From Paralithodes platypus (taxonomy: Eukaryota; Arthropoda; Malacostraca; Decapoda; Lithodidae), in assembly GCA_032716605.1 (NCBI GenBank), contig CM064572.1, positions 44,230,703 to 44,294,702 of the forward strand: 64,000 nt of DNA. Reading direction: 5' to 3'. The position numbers and the translations under genes are program-made. Below, in pieces: positions 53,939 to 64,000 of this stretch (positions are counted from its first letter, which is position 1; each line of letters opens with the position of its first letter). The notes under the pieces are model-generated. The model ran no database searches. It was not told the DNA's origin and was given only the letters and a program-made list of their open reading frames with translations.

Positions 53939-54289
53939 CAGTATAGTAGAGAATAAAACACCACCACCATAGTCTAGGAATAAATTACCCGCGAGATAAA
54001 AAGTGTTTTTAGCTCTCCCTCTCAGCTTGTGTGCGAGATAAATTAACGACCTGTATTTGTTTAACATTATAATAATAATAATAATAATAATAATATTTAT
54101 TCAGTCAGCAATTTACAGAGTTGGTACCACATAGTTTGTTACAAATATGACATGTACCAGCCTTGCATAATTCCAACTAAGGATAGCCCAATAAGGCCGT
54201 TAGGCGTATTTCCATTGGGGTCCTTGACCCCATTACTGCATAAATATAGAAGAGAGAGATTGTGAAATATGTATTGGTCTGTTTATCAA
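53939..54289. other. Spacer with (AAT)n tract
   Basis: (AAT)n at about 54068-54095; 54180-54240 has TAAGGATAGCCCAATAAGGC. No gene seen. Confidence 0.55.
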
Positions 54290-54450
54290 TTACTTAATTT
54301 ACTTTTTCCGTATACCTTCATCAAACTTTTAAAAAAACATTCCCAAGATCCCCTTTCTAGATAAATTTGTAAATTTTTTGGTAGAAAAATGTACCCTCCA
54401 AAATCCAGACTCGCTATCGCTCGCCTGGAAAACATCATCACCTAAATCTT
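54290..54450 (+). mobile_element. MITE-A middle fragment
   Basis: AAGATCCCCTTTCTAGATAA, TTTTTTGGTAGAAAAATGTA and CTCGCTATCGCTCGCCTGGA; both ends missing. Confidence 0.75.
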
Positions 54451-54721
54451 CCTCTCAGCTTGTGTGCTAGATAAACAATTAACGCCGTGTATTTGTTAAC
54501 ATTACTGCAGACATAAAGAAACGAGAGATAGTTAATTATCTTGGAAAACACTCCTTAATCACTACCGGTACCCAAGACACTCAATTCTAGAGGAAACAAA
54601 AGTAAATATATTAATATATCGTAAATCAATATTAAGTTTATATCACAAATAAATGTGAGCTACGTAATGTTATATGGGAGTTATTCATATTTATTCATCA
54701 ACCCACTAATTAACATACGCA
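54451..54721. other. Spacer, no gene seen
   Basis: AT-rich sequence; CTTCCTCTCAGCTTGTGTGC echoes a word at 54018, a short local duplication. Confidence 0.5.
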
Positions 54722-54818
54722 TGGATGTTTGTTTAATGTTTGATGGAGGTCTAGCGAAGAAACTAGAAAATTAATAAAAAATATACATAAACGAGCAATT
54801 AAATAAGCCCATCCCCCC
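54722..54818 (-). mobile_element. MITE-A end fragment
   Basis: GATGGAGGTCTAGCGAAGAA to AAGCCCATCCCCCC, the left end in minus orientation. Confidence 0.72.
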
Positions 54819-54849
54819 GGAATTATTATTGAACATATTGCTTGCTTGT

Positions 54850-54995
54850 GCCATTTTCGAGCAATTACATTTTATTTTGCCTTCCCGGACTTCCTTCAAA
54901 CTATAAAATGCGCACCCAGACCCCATTAAAGCTACATTTGTACATGTTTCAATAGAAAATTGCCCCGGCTGAAGGGCGATATCTTCTAAGTATTT
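54850..54995 (+). mobile_element. MITE-A fragment
   Basis: CAGACCCCATTAAAGCTACA and AATTGCCCCGGCTGAAGG, ending where MITE-D begins. Confidence 0.65.
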
Positions 54996-55204
54996 TCGGC
55001 CAAATAAGTTAATATCGCGGCACCAAGTATATTTCGATCAATAATTGGTATCACTATCTAAACATTATTTCATCGTTTCGAGTGAGATTTACAAACATGT
55101 TCCTATCTTTAAACATACTGATCAACATCCGACATACATTAATACAGCACATAGCGAAAAAAACGTGATGACAGCGGAGACACGACTTATTTGGCCAACT
55201 GTAC
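54996..55204. mobile_element. MITE-D copy 3, left terminus lost
   Basis: TCGGCCAAATAAGTTAATAT at the left, CACGACTTATTTGGCCAACT then GTAC at the right, with the shared core ATCGTTTCGAGTGAGATTTA. It replaces the right part of the preceding MITE-A fragment. Confidence 0.75.
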
Positions 55205-55329
55205 CTCCTTTCTATTTTCAGCAGTAACTTTAAACAATTAAATTTCTCATTATCAACGCCGAACTCGTAAAACAGAGATAAGTGAAGGGTGGCGGCGACA
55301 CTGTGGCCCTGCCTCAGAGAACACCTAGG

Positions 55330-55610
55330 AAACAACACCCTTTTGAGGCAGAAGACTTCAAGGTAAATACCAAAGTTGAAAGAGTGACAGAGCCAAAATC
55401 AAGGTACATCAGAGTCTAAATGTCTGGACACACGGAGCTTGAAACAGTTTAAGTCATAGGATGAGGGAAAGGCAGATTGAGGGAGAAAAAATTCCATAGC
55501 CTACTTGTTGAATAGAAGAAAGACTGGGAAAATCGGTTCACTCTTGGATTATATAGTTAGACAATAGAGGTGGGATTGTGTTGAAAGGCTGGTGCCCCCT
55601 ACTATAAAGT
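55330..55610 (-). pseudogene. LINE A copy 4, 3' end only
   Basis: The reverse complement matches LINE A 2170-2420: CACAATCCCACC, AAGAGTGAACCGATTTTCCC, TTCTTCTATTCAACAAGTAG and the TCCGTGTGTCCAGACATTTA to 3' UTR words. More diverged than the other copies, so older. Confidence 0.85.
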
Positions 55611-55693
55611 CCCTTAATAATATAGGTCCCTCAAAAGCTGCATAAACTCTTATAATTATAGCGAAAATCAAAGGTACAAGGACGTCATGGTGC
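55611..55693. other. Short spacer
   Basis: Nothing recognised. Confidence 0.5.
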
Positions 55694-55800
55694 TGAAGGG
55701 GTTAACCCTCTAACTCTCATACACCCTTCTTCATCTGAATAATACCGTCGCATGATAGCCATAAAGCAGAAAGGACATGCATAATCGGATCTTGCAAGGG
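55694..55800 (+). mobile_element. MITE-B right half
   Basis: AACCCTCTAACTCTCATACA to ATAATCGGATCTTGCAAGGG. Its terminal TTAA (55801-55804) is also the left TTAA of the next MITE-A. Confidence 0.8.
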
Positions 55801-55804
55801 TTAA

Positions 55805-56165
55805 GGGGGGATGGGCGTATTCATTTGCTCATTTATGTATCTTTTTAATATTTCAATATTTTAATATTTTAATATTCCATCAAGCATAATAAACACCCCC
55901 TAGAACCCCTTCCAAGATAAATTTGTAAATTAATCGGTAGAGAAATGTCCCGGCCGAAGGCCAATTCCTCTTTAAATTACAGGCTCGCTGTCGCTCGCCA
56001 GGAAAGAAATCGACACCTAAATGGCACGAAAGGTCTTAAAATTGACACCGAAATTATGTGAAAGGTGATGAAATCGCCAAACTAATGGGCCGAACGTCTT
56101 AAAGTTTTAAAACTAATGGGGCTAAACACGAGGGTGAAGGGGGCCACAAAAACCAGGCCATTAAG
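55805..56165 (+). mobile_element. MITE-A copy
   Basis: GGGGGGATGGGCGTATTCAT left end, core GTCCCGGCCGAAGGCC, GGCTCGCTGTCGCTCGCCAG, the three internal repeats and GGGGCTAAACACGAGGGTGA; right end decayed. Confidence 0.87.
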
Positions 56166-56254
56166 AGACATTGCTAAGGTTTATCCCCACACGCCTTCTA
56201 TCAAATTCTCGCGGTCTGATCTCTTCCTCTATGGAGGAATTTCATAGCAGTATT

Positions 56255-56322
56255 TTTCAGATCCAACACGGAAGTCATAAAGCAGAGGTTAGATTAATCG
56301 GGTTGCATGTGTTCTATTCTTG
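56255..56322 (+). repeat. Dispersed repeat F fragment
   Basis: TCAGATCCAACACGGAAGTC and ATTAATCGGGTTGCATGTGT, shared with 46780-46835. Confidence 0.7.
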
Positions 56323-56324
56323 AG

Positions 56325-56600
56325 GGAAGGTTTCAGTTTTGTGTTTTTGTCATTATGTTAAGGCGTTCGCCCCATTTTGATACCTTTCAACCCATTTCTT
56401 TACCAAAGTATGAACTGTCGTGCCATTTAGGTGTCGACTATCTCCTGGCGAGCTATAGCGAGCCCAATATTGTTCTACCCAAAAATGTACAAACTTATCT
56501 TGACTGATTGGGGATTTGAGTTTTTATTTATTTGTTTTATATGTTTTGTTATTATTATAAATTATATATATATATATGTGTTAAGCTTGATATAGATCTA
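56325..56600 (-). mobile_element. MITE-A fragment
   Basis: GGCGTTCGCCCCATTTTGAT, TTAGGTGTCGACTATCTCCT, GGCGAGCTATAGCGAGCC and AAAAATGTACAAACTTATCT in order; ends lost. An (AT)n patch lies at 56562-56576. Confidence 0.78.
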
Positions 56601-57029
56601 GTGAACAAACTCCCCCCCCCCCCCTTAAATCCTAGCTCCGTCTTTGGAGTACCTCTGTTTGTTATATCCTGCAGTAATTATATGCAAGCACAATTTAATA
56701 TCTACGTGAACATGAATTCCACCAAGCAAGGGTGAAAAATGTCATCCCAATGTAAAGATGCCAATATGAGTTTGGTTCCTCGTCGTGTTCTTATGTATGA
56801 AAGAAAAAATAGTATGAATGATTTGGGAGTTTGGTTTCCATTAATTATCTTTCTTTCTTTTCTTTTTGCCAGACGCCGCAATTCCCGAGAAAGGGTGGTC
56901 ATGAATGTCAGGCGTTTGTCACGAATTGCTAGGTCAAGTTGCCCGGCCTCGACCTCTACCAAAAACATTTTGACAGTGATTGCTTGATCCACCGACCCTT
57001 TGATCAGCAGCCGACCCTCTACTGACTAT
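56601..57029. other. Spacer with RTE-tail-like scrap
   Basis: A C-run at about 56612-56624. 56866-56920 (GCCAGACGCCGCAATTCCCG) resembles the minus-strand RTE 3' end (GCCTGACGCCGTGATCCCCG). No gene accepted. Confidence 0.5.
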
Positions 57030-57792
57030 TGTTACGCTGGCCAGCTTGCCAGAATGTGCTCGTACTCGCTAGCGCTCGCCAGGGCAGTGGAATGGGCTAT
57101 AATAATCGTAGAACGATGTTCTTTCTTTCCTAGTATTCATGTAGTCACAGCCAGATCAGAGGTGGTCTTTATTCTTGTCTGTGACACATGGAAGTATTTT
57201 ATATCAGTAATAGAGTATAAGATATGCAGTGTGAAGTTAAGGAGAAAGAGCGAGGTAGGCAGCGAGGTTGTATTATGTGCGTGTGTATGTACGTGTGCCT
57301 CCCTCGCTCGGGCGGGCTTTCCCACGCCCTTGATTGGCTGGCGGGCCTGGCGCATCCTAGGACGCTTGCTCTTCATGACGTAGTGGTCTGTGATTGGAGG
57401 CCGCTGTCTTGGGAGGGTGGTGCGGGGATCCTTCTCGCGTGTCTCCTTCAGAGCTTGGCATAGCGTGCTCGGTCCTAGACGTCCCTTGCAATCTGTCCCC
57501 CAATCTAACCCCCTGTACTACTGTTTCTCTCTCTGAACTTCTTCTTTTCCATTACTTCTCATCTTTATTCAATTACTTATCCCTTCTAGTTCTGCATACG
57601 ACTTCCATAGTTGGCCAGTCGTATTACCAGCACCAGTTCTCACATTTATGTTTTGCACTAGCTTTAGGGATTATTAGAGTCATAGTCACATGAGTCATAT
57701 TATCATTGGGTGCTTCTAATTATTGAGTTGTTCTTTGTTACTATTTAATGCTAGACAGTGGAGGGTATCTTTAGTCGTTGTCTGAGTTAAGG
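57030..57792 (+). mobile_element. Gypsy-2 5' LTR, segment 1
   Basis: Starts TGTTACGCTGGCCAGC, contains CTCGCTAGCGCTCGCCAGGG and GGTGGTCTTTATTCTTGTCT, and aligns with Gypsy-1 3' LTR 13536-14350. It is interrupted at about 57793 by tRNA-like array 2. Confidence 0.87.
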
Positions 57793-59216
57793 TGTTGATT
57801 TTCAGTGTGAGCATCCTGGGTTCGAGTCCACGGACTGCCACATGTGTTTGTAAATTTCATTAATCGATTTTAGGAGTATTGTTGGTTGTTGGAAGGAACA
57901 TAATAATTGATATTGGTTCAGGAGTAATTTATCGAGAGGACTTCCCTAAGTGGTTAAGGCCCCATTAATTGCTCTTTCCATTCACATATGCATAGCCTAT
58001 GTGAGTTGCAGTTGGGATGTGTGTACATGCTTAGATTGATATGCAGGATTCGAAGTTGCATAATAAATCGTAGGCAGTGTCCACCAACCTTTAACTGTCT
58101 TCGTGGTGCGATGTATAAGGTGTTGATTTTCGGTGTGAGCACCCTGGGTTCGAGTCCACGGACTGCCACATGTGTTTGTAAATTTCATTAATCGATTTTA
58201 GGAGTATTGTTGGTTGTTGGAAGGAACATAATAATTGATATTGGTTCAGGAGTAATTTATCGAGAGGACTTCCCTAAGTGGTTAAGGCCCCCTTAATTGC
58301 TCTTTCCATTCACATATGCATAGCCTACGTGAGTTGCAGTTGGGATGTGTGTACATGCTTAGATTGATATGCAGGATTCGAAGTTGCATAATAAATCGTA
58401 GGCAGTGTCCACCAACCTTTAACTGTCTTCGTGGTGCGATGTATAAGGTGTTGATTTTCGGTGTGAGCATCCTGGGTTCGAGTTCACGGACTGCCACATG
58501 TGTTTGTAAATTTCATTAATCGATTTTAGGAGTATTGTTGGTTGTTGGAAGGAACATAATAATTGATATTGGTTCAGGAGTAATTTATCGAGAGGACTTC
58601 CCTAAGTGGTTAAGGCCCCATTAATTGCTCTTTCCATTCACATATGCATAGCCTACGTGAGTTGCAGTTGGGATGTGTGTACATGCTTAGATTGATATGC
58701 AGGATTCGAAGTTGCATAATAAATCGTAGGCAGTGTCCACCAACCTTTAACTGTCTTCGTGGTGCGATGTATAAGGTGTTGATTTTCGGTGTGAGCATCC
58801 TGGGTTCGAGTTCACGGACTGCCACATGTGTTTGTAAATTTCATTAATCGATTTTAGGAGTATTGTTGGTTGTTGGAAGGAACATAATAATTGTAATTGG
58901 TTCAGGAGTAATTTATCGAGAGGACTTCCCTAAGTGGTTAAGGCCCCATTAATTGCTCTTTCCATTCACATATGCATAGCCTACGTGAGTTGCAGTTGGG
59001 ATGTGTGTACATGCTTAGATTGATATGCAGGATTCGAAGTTGCATAATAAATCGTAGGCAGTGTCCACCAACCTTTAACTGTCTTCGTGGTGCGATGTAT
59101 AAGGTGTTGATTTTCGGTGTGAGCATCCTGGGTTCGAGCCCACGGACTGCCACATGTGTTTGTAAATTTCATTAATCGATTTTAGGAGTATTGTTGGTTG
59201 TTGGAAGGAACATAAT
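57793..59216 (+). repeat. tRNA-like tandem array 2 (328-bp units, about 4.3 copies)
   Basis: Near-identical units with period 328 bp. Each has CTAAGTGGTTAAGGCCCC (A-box-like), a CGTGAGTTGCAGTTGGGATG segment with GGATTCGAAGTTG, and a second tRNA-like segment CGTGGTGCGATGTATAAGG with B-box GGGTTCGAGTCCACGG. The array begins in the middle of the last segment and ends after GGAAGGAACATAATAATT. Repeated short frames on both strands are by-products of the repeat. It lies inside the Gypsy-2 LTR. Confidence 0.92.
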
Positions 59217-59945
59217 AATTATGTATATGGCGAGTCAAAGCCTGTACGACTTCGACGGAGCTAGGTGCCTGTAACCCTTGTGCATATTTCTCCTTTGCGA
59301 GTGTAGCAGTATACAAGCGAAGGGCTTTTGCCTACACTTTCTTGTATGCTCGCTATCTCATTGTGTTGACCTTTGTGGAGCGCCTGGGTAAGACCAGATA
59401 CTTGAGATCTGGACTTACCAAGAGAGCCTCCTAGTCACTTAACGTAACATAAGGGAAATCTGTTCAAGGGGAGACAGTAGGCTACGAGCATTCTTGCGCT
59501 CTGCCTAGCCTCCTGATACCTTTTTTACCGCTTCTAGACTTCATTAGTAATAAAGACAGCATTGTGTTTATTAATTTTAACTGTGTATGCTTTAGGAATT
59601 CACGTATTAGTTTAGCCTAGGTTGATGCTTGGTGCACAACCCAGTATGGCTGTTACTTTGGCTAAGGATGTATTGTTTGAGTGGTTATTATTAGTGCTGT
59701 CACAGAGTTGTTGCACTCCCTTGTTATATATATGTGTCCTACTTATTGGTGTATTTAAGATACACGCTTTGGTGTCCTGCCCCTGATTATTTCTGTTCTA
59801 TATTAACGAGCATCTTAGAGCATCAGACGTTTTCAGAAGATTCCATATCTGTTTGTTGTAGGACTAGACTACCAGTGTTTTCATAGAGCATTGAAAAGTT
59901 TAGTGTTGAGTACAGACTCACACTAAAGTTAACGTAAGCATATAT
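59217..59945 (+). mobile_element. Gypsy-2 5' LTR, segment 2
   Basis: Resumes with TATGGCGAGTCAAAGCCTGT and CTACGAGCATTC-type words that align with Gypsy-1 14365-15080. Interrupted by the RTE LINE. Confidence 0.83.
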
Positions 59946-59966
59946 TTATTTATTCTATCTATCTAT

Positions 59967-60783
59967 CTATTGCCTGACGCCGTGATCCCCGAAGGGGTGG
60001 CCACGAACGAACCGCCCCCATGCACCTCTGTCCCCAGTCAGTCGACGCCCCTCCCCCCAACCAGCACCGCCTTCGTTCATGTAGTTCCTCACTCCATCCT
60101 TCCACCTCATATTCGGTCTACCTCTCCCCCTCTGTCCCTCCATCTCGCTCTCGTACACCCTCTTAGTCATTCTCTCGCTTTCCATACGTTCCATATGGCC
60201 GAACCATCTCAAGTTGTTCCTTTTCACACTTTCCAGCACATCTACCTCCACACCACACCTCCTTCTTACTTCCTCATTAGTCTGTCTATCCCTCCATGTA
60301 ACTCCGCACGCACTCCTTAAGTAATTCATTTCCACTGCTCTCACTCTTGCTCTGAGTCTCTCAACCAACGTCCATGCTTCGCTTCCGTAAGTCAGTGTCG
60401 GGATTACCACACTGTCATGCAAGGACTTCTTCACTTCCATACTGACCACCCTATTTCTTGTTACTGCTTTTAGCGTTCCTACAACCCTCTTCCCCTGTTG
60501 TACCCTCTCCCGCACCTCTTCATCCATAGTCCCATCTTTACTCAACACACTGCCCAGATACTTAAAAGAGTTGACGATCTCCATAGCCTGACCGTTCAGC
60601 TTCACCTCACACTCTGTGACTTCACCCCTTTCGAAGACCATAACCTTGCTCTTCCCCGTATTTACCTTCAAATTCCGTTTTTTCGCACACTGTTCCAAAC
60701 TCATTTACCAGACCCTGCAACTCCCATTCATTATCACTCATCAGAACTGTATCATCCGCAAACAGCAGTATAGGTAGCTTCCA
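59967..60783 (-). pseudogene. RTE LINE: RT YADD region to C-terminus
   Basis: After a stop at 60784-60786 the same protein continues with KLPILLFADDTVLMSDNEWE (catalytic FADD) until a frameshift near 60700, and then in the 60704-59967 frame: FKYLGSVLSKDGTMDEEVRE, LTYGSEAWTLVERLRARVRA, YLRSACGVTWRDRQTNEEVR and RWFGHMERMESERMTKRVYE. These are diagnostic of RTE-like LINE C-termini. One stop and one frameshift make it inactive. Confidence 0.88.
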
Positions 60784-61551
60784 CTAAATTCCCTCCCTTT
60801 TCAGCGATACACCAACATCCACTGCTCTTGATAGTATTTCTTTCATAACTCCATCCATATATACAGTAAACAACCACAGGGACATCACACACCCCTGTTT
60901 CAAACCAACATTCAGGTCAAAGAACTCGCTCTGCTCACTCTCCACACGTACTGCCGCCTTTGCACCCTCATACATGCTCTTCACTGCTTTCAGCAACTTG
61001 CTATCTACTCCGTATATTCTAAGTACTTTCCACAAACCTTCTCTATCCACTCTGTCATAGGCCTTCTCCAAGTCCATAAAGGCAACATACACCTTTTGTT
61101 TCTTCTCCAGATACTTCTCCACAACACAATTCAGGGTAAAAATCTGATCTACACATCCTCTCCCCTTCCTAAAACCTCCCTGCTCGTCGCCTATCCATTT
61201 CTCCGTTCTCACTCTCACTCTCTCAATCACTACCCTACTGTATACCTTCCCTACTACGCTTAGAAGACATATTCCTCGGTGGTTACCACACACTCCTCTT
61301 TCCCCTTTGCCCTTATATAGGGGGACTATTATGCCAGTCTTCCAGTCATCGGGTGCACTCCCCTTCTCCCATGCTAGTTTGCACATTTTCCATACCCATT
61401 CTATCACTATCTCACCACCATACCTCAACATTTCCCCACACACTCCATCTGTTCCTGGTGCTTTCCCCAACTTCACTCTTTTCATGGCTTCCCACACTTC
61501 TGACCTCCTGATCCCCACCTCCTCCTCCACTACTTCTCCCTCCCATACCAT
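60784..61551 (-). pseudogene. RTE LINE: reverse transcriptase N-terminal half
   Basis: Open frame with KAPGTDGVCGEMLRYGGE, DDWKTGIIVPLYKGKGER, NHRGICLLSVVGKVYSRV, GFRKGRGCVDQIFTL, AFMDLEKAYDRVDREGLW (first catalytic Asp region) and GLKQGCVMSLWLFTVYMDGV. It ends in a stop at 60784, just before the FADD motif. It overlaps the upstream endonuclease/linker frame by about 140 bp, showing a frameshift near 61550. Confidence 0.9.
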
Positions 61552-62440
61552 ATCCAGCTATGTTTGCTGGCTCTTCATTCCTTTCATTTAGCAACTCACT
61601 GAAGTACTCCCTCCATCTTTCGACTCTCTCTTGCTTCTCGGCTAGCATTCTCCCATTCTTATCTTTCACACCCTTACTGTTTCCCTTGCTACCTTCCCTA
61701 ACTTTCTCGACTACTTTCCAGAACAGTTTCTTACTCTCCCTCCATTTTACACTCAGATTCCTTCCAAATTCCTCATCTACTCTTCTCTTACTTTCCTTCA
61801 CTACTCTCTTCACCACCCTCTTACTCTCCACGTACCTCGCTCGTTTCTGTCTCTCGGAATCTTCATTCCCTCTACTACCCAACCACTCTCTATATGCTTT
61901 CTTCTTTTCTTCCACAGCTATTCTTACCTCTTCTGTCCACCATGCTGTACCTTTCACTCCCCTCCCTCTTCTCCTCACTCCACACACCTCCTCACATGCT
62001 GCACAGATCTCATCCTTAAACACCTTGCTCATCTCCTCCACTTCCTCCATAACTTCCAGGTCGAACCCACCTAGTCGTCTTTCCACTGCTCTCCTGTACT
62101 CCTCCCTGACTTCCTCCTCCTGCAACCTCTCCACCCTCCTCACCATTCCACCCTCCTCTCGCCTCCCTCCCGCTCTCCTCACCCACTTCTTTTGTATCCT
62201 AACCTTAGCTACCACTACATAATGATCAGACAGACCCCCTCCAATACCCCTATACACCCTAGCATCCATCACAGATTTCTTCATTCGTTCATCCACACAT
62301 ACATAATCAATCAATGACTTTCGTTCCACCACTGTCTTATCCTTCATCGTCAACATCCGTTTCCACGTGTACCTGTGGATCATTCTGTGTCGGAAGAAGG
62401 TGTTGGCTATCCACAGCCTCCTCCCCACACATACGTCCAC
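61552..62440 (-). pseudogene. RTE LINE: endonuclease C-terminal part and linker
   Basis: Starts inside the AP endonuclease: NTFFRHRMIHRYTWKR, LIDYVCVDERMKKSVMDARV and the catalytic LSDHYVVVAKV motif. A Lys/Arg/Glu-rich linker follows (KGTAWWTEEVRIAVEEKKKA, WREYFSELLNERNEE) that normally leads into RT. The first part of the endonuclease (with the Asn and Glu active-site motifs) is missing through 5' truncation. Confidence 0.87.
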
Positions 62441-62462
62441 AAGTGCACTACAGTTATTTATT

Positions 62463-62786
62463 ATTATAAATAATTTATTAAATTATTTATTAAATCTTGT
62501 TATAGTTTATTCAAGCATTGTTATTACTTAAGAGCATTTTATTAACGTAAAGTACTCCTGTTGTGAGTAGGCTTTGCCGTCACCGGAAAGCCTTTGTAGA
62601 AGTGCACTAAAACCCAGTTAATTGATACCCCGTTATCCAGTAGATTAACTCTGGAGGGTTTAAGTGTTTTGTTCACCGGCGTAATAGTTCGAGGGTTTGG
62701 AATTAGCGTGCCGTTGTTGCAGATATAGCCTATCATCTAGTCCATTATTAAGTGCCCTTGTTTATTTCGTAGTGCCGGTCTTAACA
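62463..62786 (+). mobile_element. Gypsy-2 5' LTR, segment 3
   Basis: Aligns with the end of the Gypsy-1 LTR (TACCCCGTTATC-like, AGGGTTTGGAATTAGCGTGC, AAGTGCCCTTGTTTATTTCG) and ends GCCGGTCTTAACA at 62786. Total LTR span with inserts is 57030-62786. Confidence 0.88.
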
Positions 62787-62788
62787 AA

Positions 62789-62806
62789 TGGCGACCTTAG
62801 ACCAGT
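62789..62806 (+). other. Candidate primer binding site of Gypsy-2
   Basis: TGGCGACCTTAGACCAG two bases after the LTR end, sharing its first ten bases with the Gypsy-1 site. Confidence 0.7.
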
Positions 62807-63046
62807 ATATAGTGAACTGAATATTGCAGGTTTTTTTGGAGAAATCTTATTGCCATTTGGGGTTGAATTTATTTCTTGCATTGTTGGCAGTGGACTTTGT
62901 TTTGAGGATATATAGAACTTGTTGGAGTTTATTGGTGACCTAGTATTGCACTCAAGAACATCTTCGAATATTTTTTTGTGAATAAAGCTACGCGAGAGTT
63001 TGGCTACTTTTGTCTTGACTTGAGAATTTTGTTTGTTGACTCCATC

Positions 63047-64000
63047 ATGTCACTGGACGGGTCTGAACATAGTGAGGGCACAGTGCGAGAGACAGGCGAG
63101 GAGGTGGAGAAGGTGGAGTTGTCTAACGGCGTTCGGGTGGTGAACAATGAGGAGGAGCCTGTGTCGGCGGACCGGGTGTCGGGGCTGGACCGGTACGGAC
63201 TGCAGTGTGTAGCCACGATCTTAGGGTTTTCCGGCACTAGCGGTTTGTCGACAGGTGAGCTGGTTATCTGGGTGCTCGGTGGGGTGCATGGGGCTTCGGG
63301 TGGAGCGGGAGCTGGGGCACCTTCGGCCCAGCCCCCATTCCACTCGACTCCTATCATGGCGCCCCCTCGGACTCCGGAGCCGGGAACGTTCCCGCAGGCC
63401 GATGACCGCTGGCGGTTGGGTATGCCTCTAGGTGATTCAAGGGGTGGGTCCCCAATAGTAGCACCCCCTCCTCAGGGTTTGTCTTCCGAGATGTTGTTTC
63501 AGCTCGAGCTCGCCAAACTTAAGCAGCAAGAGCGACAGGCTGAGCTCGAGCAGCGGAAGTATGAGGCTGAGCGCAAGTATAAGTATGAGAAGGAGCTCAA
63601 GCAGCGAGAGGCTGAGCTCAGGCAGCAGCAGCAGCAGCGAGAGGCTGAGCTTACGTTTGAGTCTGAAAGGTATCGTGCCGATGTTGATCTAGAGAAAACT
63701 CGTTTAGAAGTGACAAGGAACCGAGTCGTCCAGGGGGGTCGAGCCCATGACCAGTCCCTGTCGCACTACTAAAGTTGGTTCCAGTGTTTGATGAGTTAGG
63801 AGTTACCAAATTTTTTCTCCGGTTCGAGAAAAAGTGCCAGGAGCACCAATGGCCCGAGGAGAAGTGGGCAGCCCTTGTTTCGTCACGTTTGACGGGGAAA
63901 GCACTCAAGGCGTATGATGCTTTGCCCCGAGATTCCTGCGTGAATTATGAGGCGTTGAAAGAGGCTGTCCTGAGGGCGTATGAGTTGCAGCCAGAGACCT
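63047..64000 (+). pseudogene. gag: Gypsy-2 gag, frameshifted, runs off the window
   Basis: ATG at 63047 gives MSLDGSEHSEG, aligned with Gypsy-1 Gag at about 80% by eye. The coiled-coil-like region has expanded Glu/Arg/Gln repeats (63510-63660) relative to Gypsy-1. The frame ends at 63772 after DQSLSHY; the homologous capsid sequence (FLRFEKKCQEHQWPEEKWAA, YDALPRDSCVNYEALKEAV) continues in another frame to the window end, so a small indel occurred near 63768. The two copies differ enough to be separate subfamilies. Confidence 0.87.

Larger units (their letters stand above)
59955..62453 (-). mobile_element. RTE-type LINE inserted in the Gypsy-2 LTR
   Basis: A minus-orientation LINE with a 9-bp duplication TTATTTATT at 59946-59954 and 62454-62462, a (TAGA)n 3' tail at its left and 5' truncation within the endonuclease. 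The two parts of the Gypsy LTR continue on either side. Confidence 0.9.

Noticed and set aside
57954..59175. Repeated ~71- and ~67-codon frames on both strands with period 328 bp
   Set aside because: They are translations of the tRNA-like tandem unit (the B-box region gives a GLEPR-like peptide). They mirror each other on both strands and have no independent coding signal.

Overview
This window looks like repeat-dense nuclear DNA from an animal, most likely an arthropod and possibly a decapod-type crustacean. The lineage is an inference: it rests on the mix of CR1/RTE LINEs, BEL/Pao and Gypsy elements, TTAA-flanked MITEs, a short TTAGG run and long GA/GATA/CA/AT microsatellites. I found no host gene exon, rRNA gene or credible functional tRNA gene. 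Nearly everything recognisable is a mobile element or a tandem repeat, and many are nested, so relative insertion ages can be read from the sequence.

Layout. 1-2500: a LINE (called LINE A here) split by a 334-bp TTAA-flanked MITE (family MITE-A, more than 20 copies or fragments in the window). 2700-4470: MITE debris. 4469-6751: a 2.3-kb fold-back DNA element flanked by TTA. 7531-15394: a Gypsy-type LTR retrotransposon (Gypsy-1) with a truncated 5' LTR, gag, protease, an integrase-tail-like segment placed before RT, a broken RT and an RNase H stub. 16252-19726: palindromic MITEs and a second fold-back element. 21050-22520: a (GA)n tract and LINE A copy 2. 23140-25035: a MITE-A interrupted by a 1.5-kb PIF/Harbinger-like element that itself holds a CR1 fragment. 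25691-29292: a CR1-like LINE with an intact 958-codon ORF2 and an SGNH-esterase ORF1 fragment. 30787-41460: a tandem array of tRNA-like units split by a BEL/Pao element (5-bp duplication, two LTRs), which is in turn split by a Gypsy solo LTR (4-bp duplication). 42256-43048: fused LINE fragments. 43822-45765: a 68-bp satellite of about 28 units. 48212-50569: a MITE-A split by a third LINE. 53377-53938: a 562-bp near-perfect palindrome. 57030-64000: a second Gypsy element (Gypsy-2) whose 5' LTR carries both a 328-bp tRNA-like array and an RTE LINE; its gag runs off the window.

How the parts work together. No pathway or operon exists here. The autonomous classes (CR1, RTE, BEL/Pao, Gypsy) are mostly broken by stops and frameshifts; the CR1-like ORF2 at 26185-29061 is the only long enzyme-coding frame that looks complete. 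The MITEs carry terminal repeats and no coding capacity, so they would depend on transposases encoded elsewhere.

The observations I rate highest are: an SGNH-hydrolase-like ORF between the 5' LTR and gag of the BEL/Pao element; the Gypsy-1 integrase-tail-like segment lying upstream of RT (Ty1/copia-like order, as in Gmr1-type elements); the multi-module tRNA-like tandem units; and a short word shared by MITE-A, Gypsy LTRs and a fold-back element.
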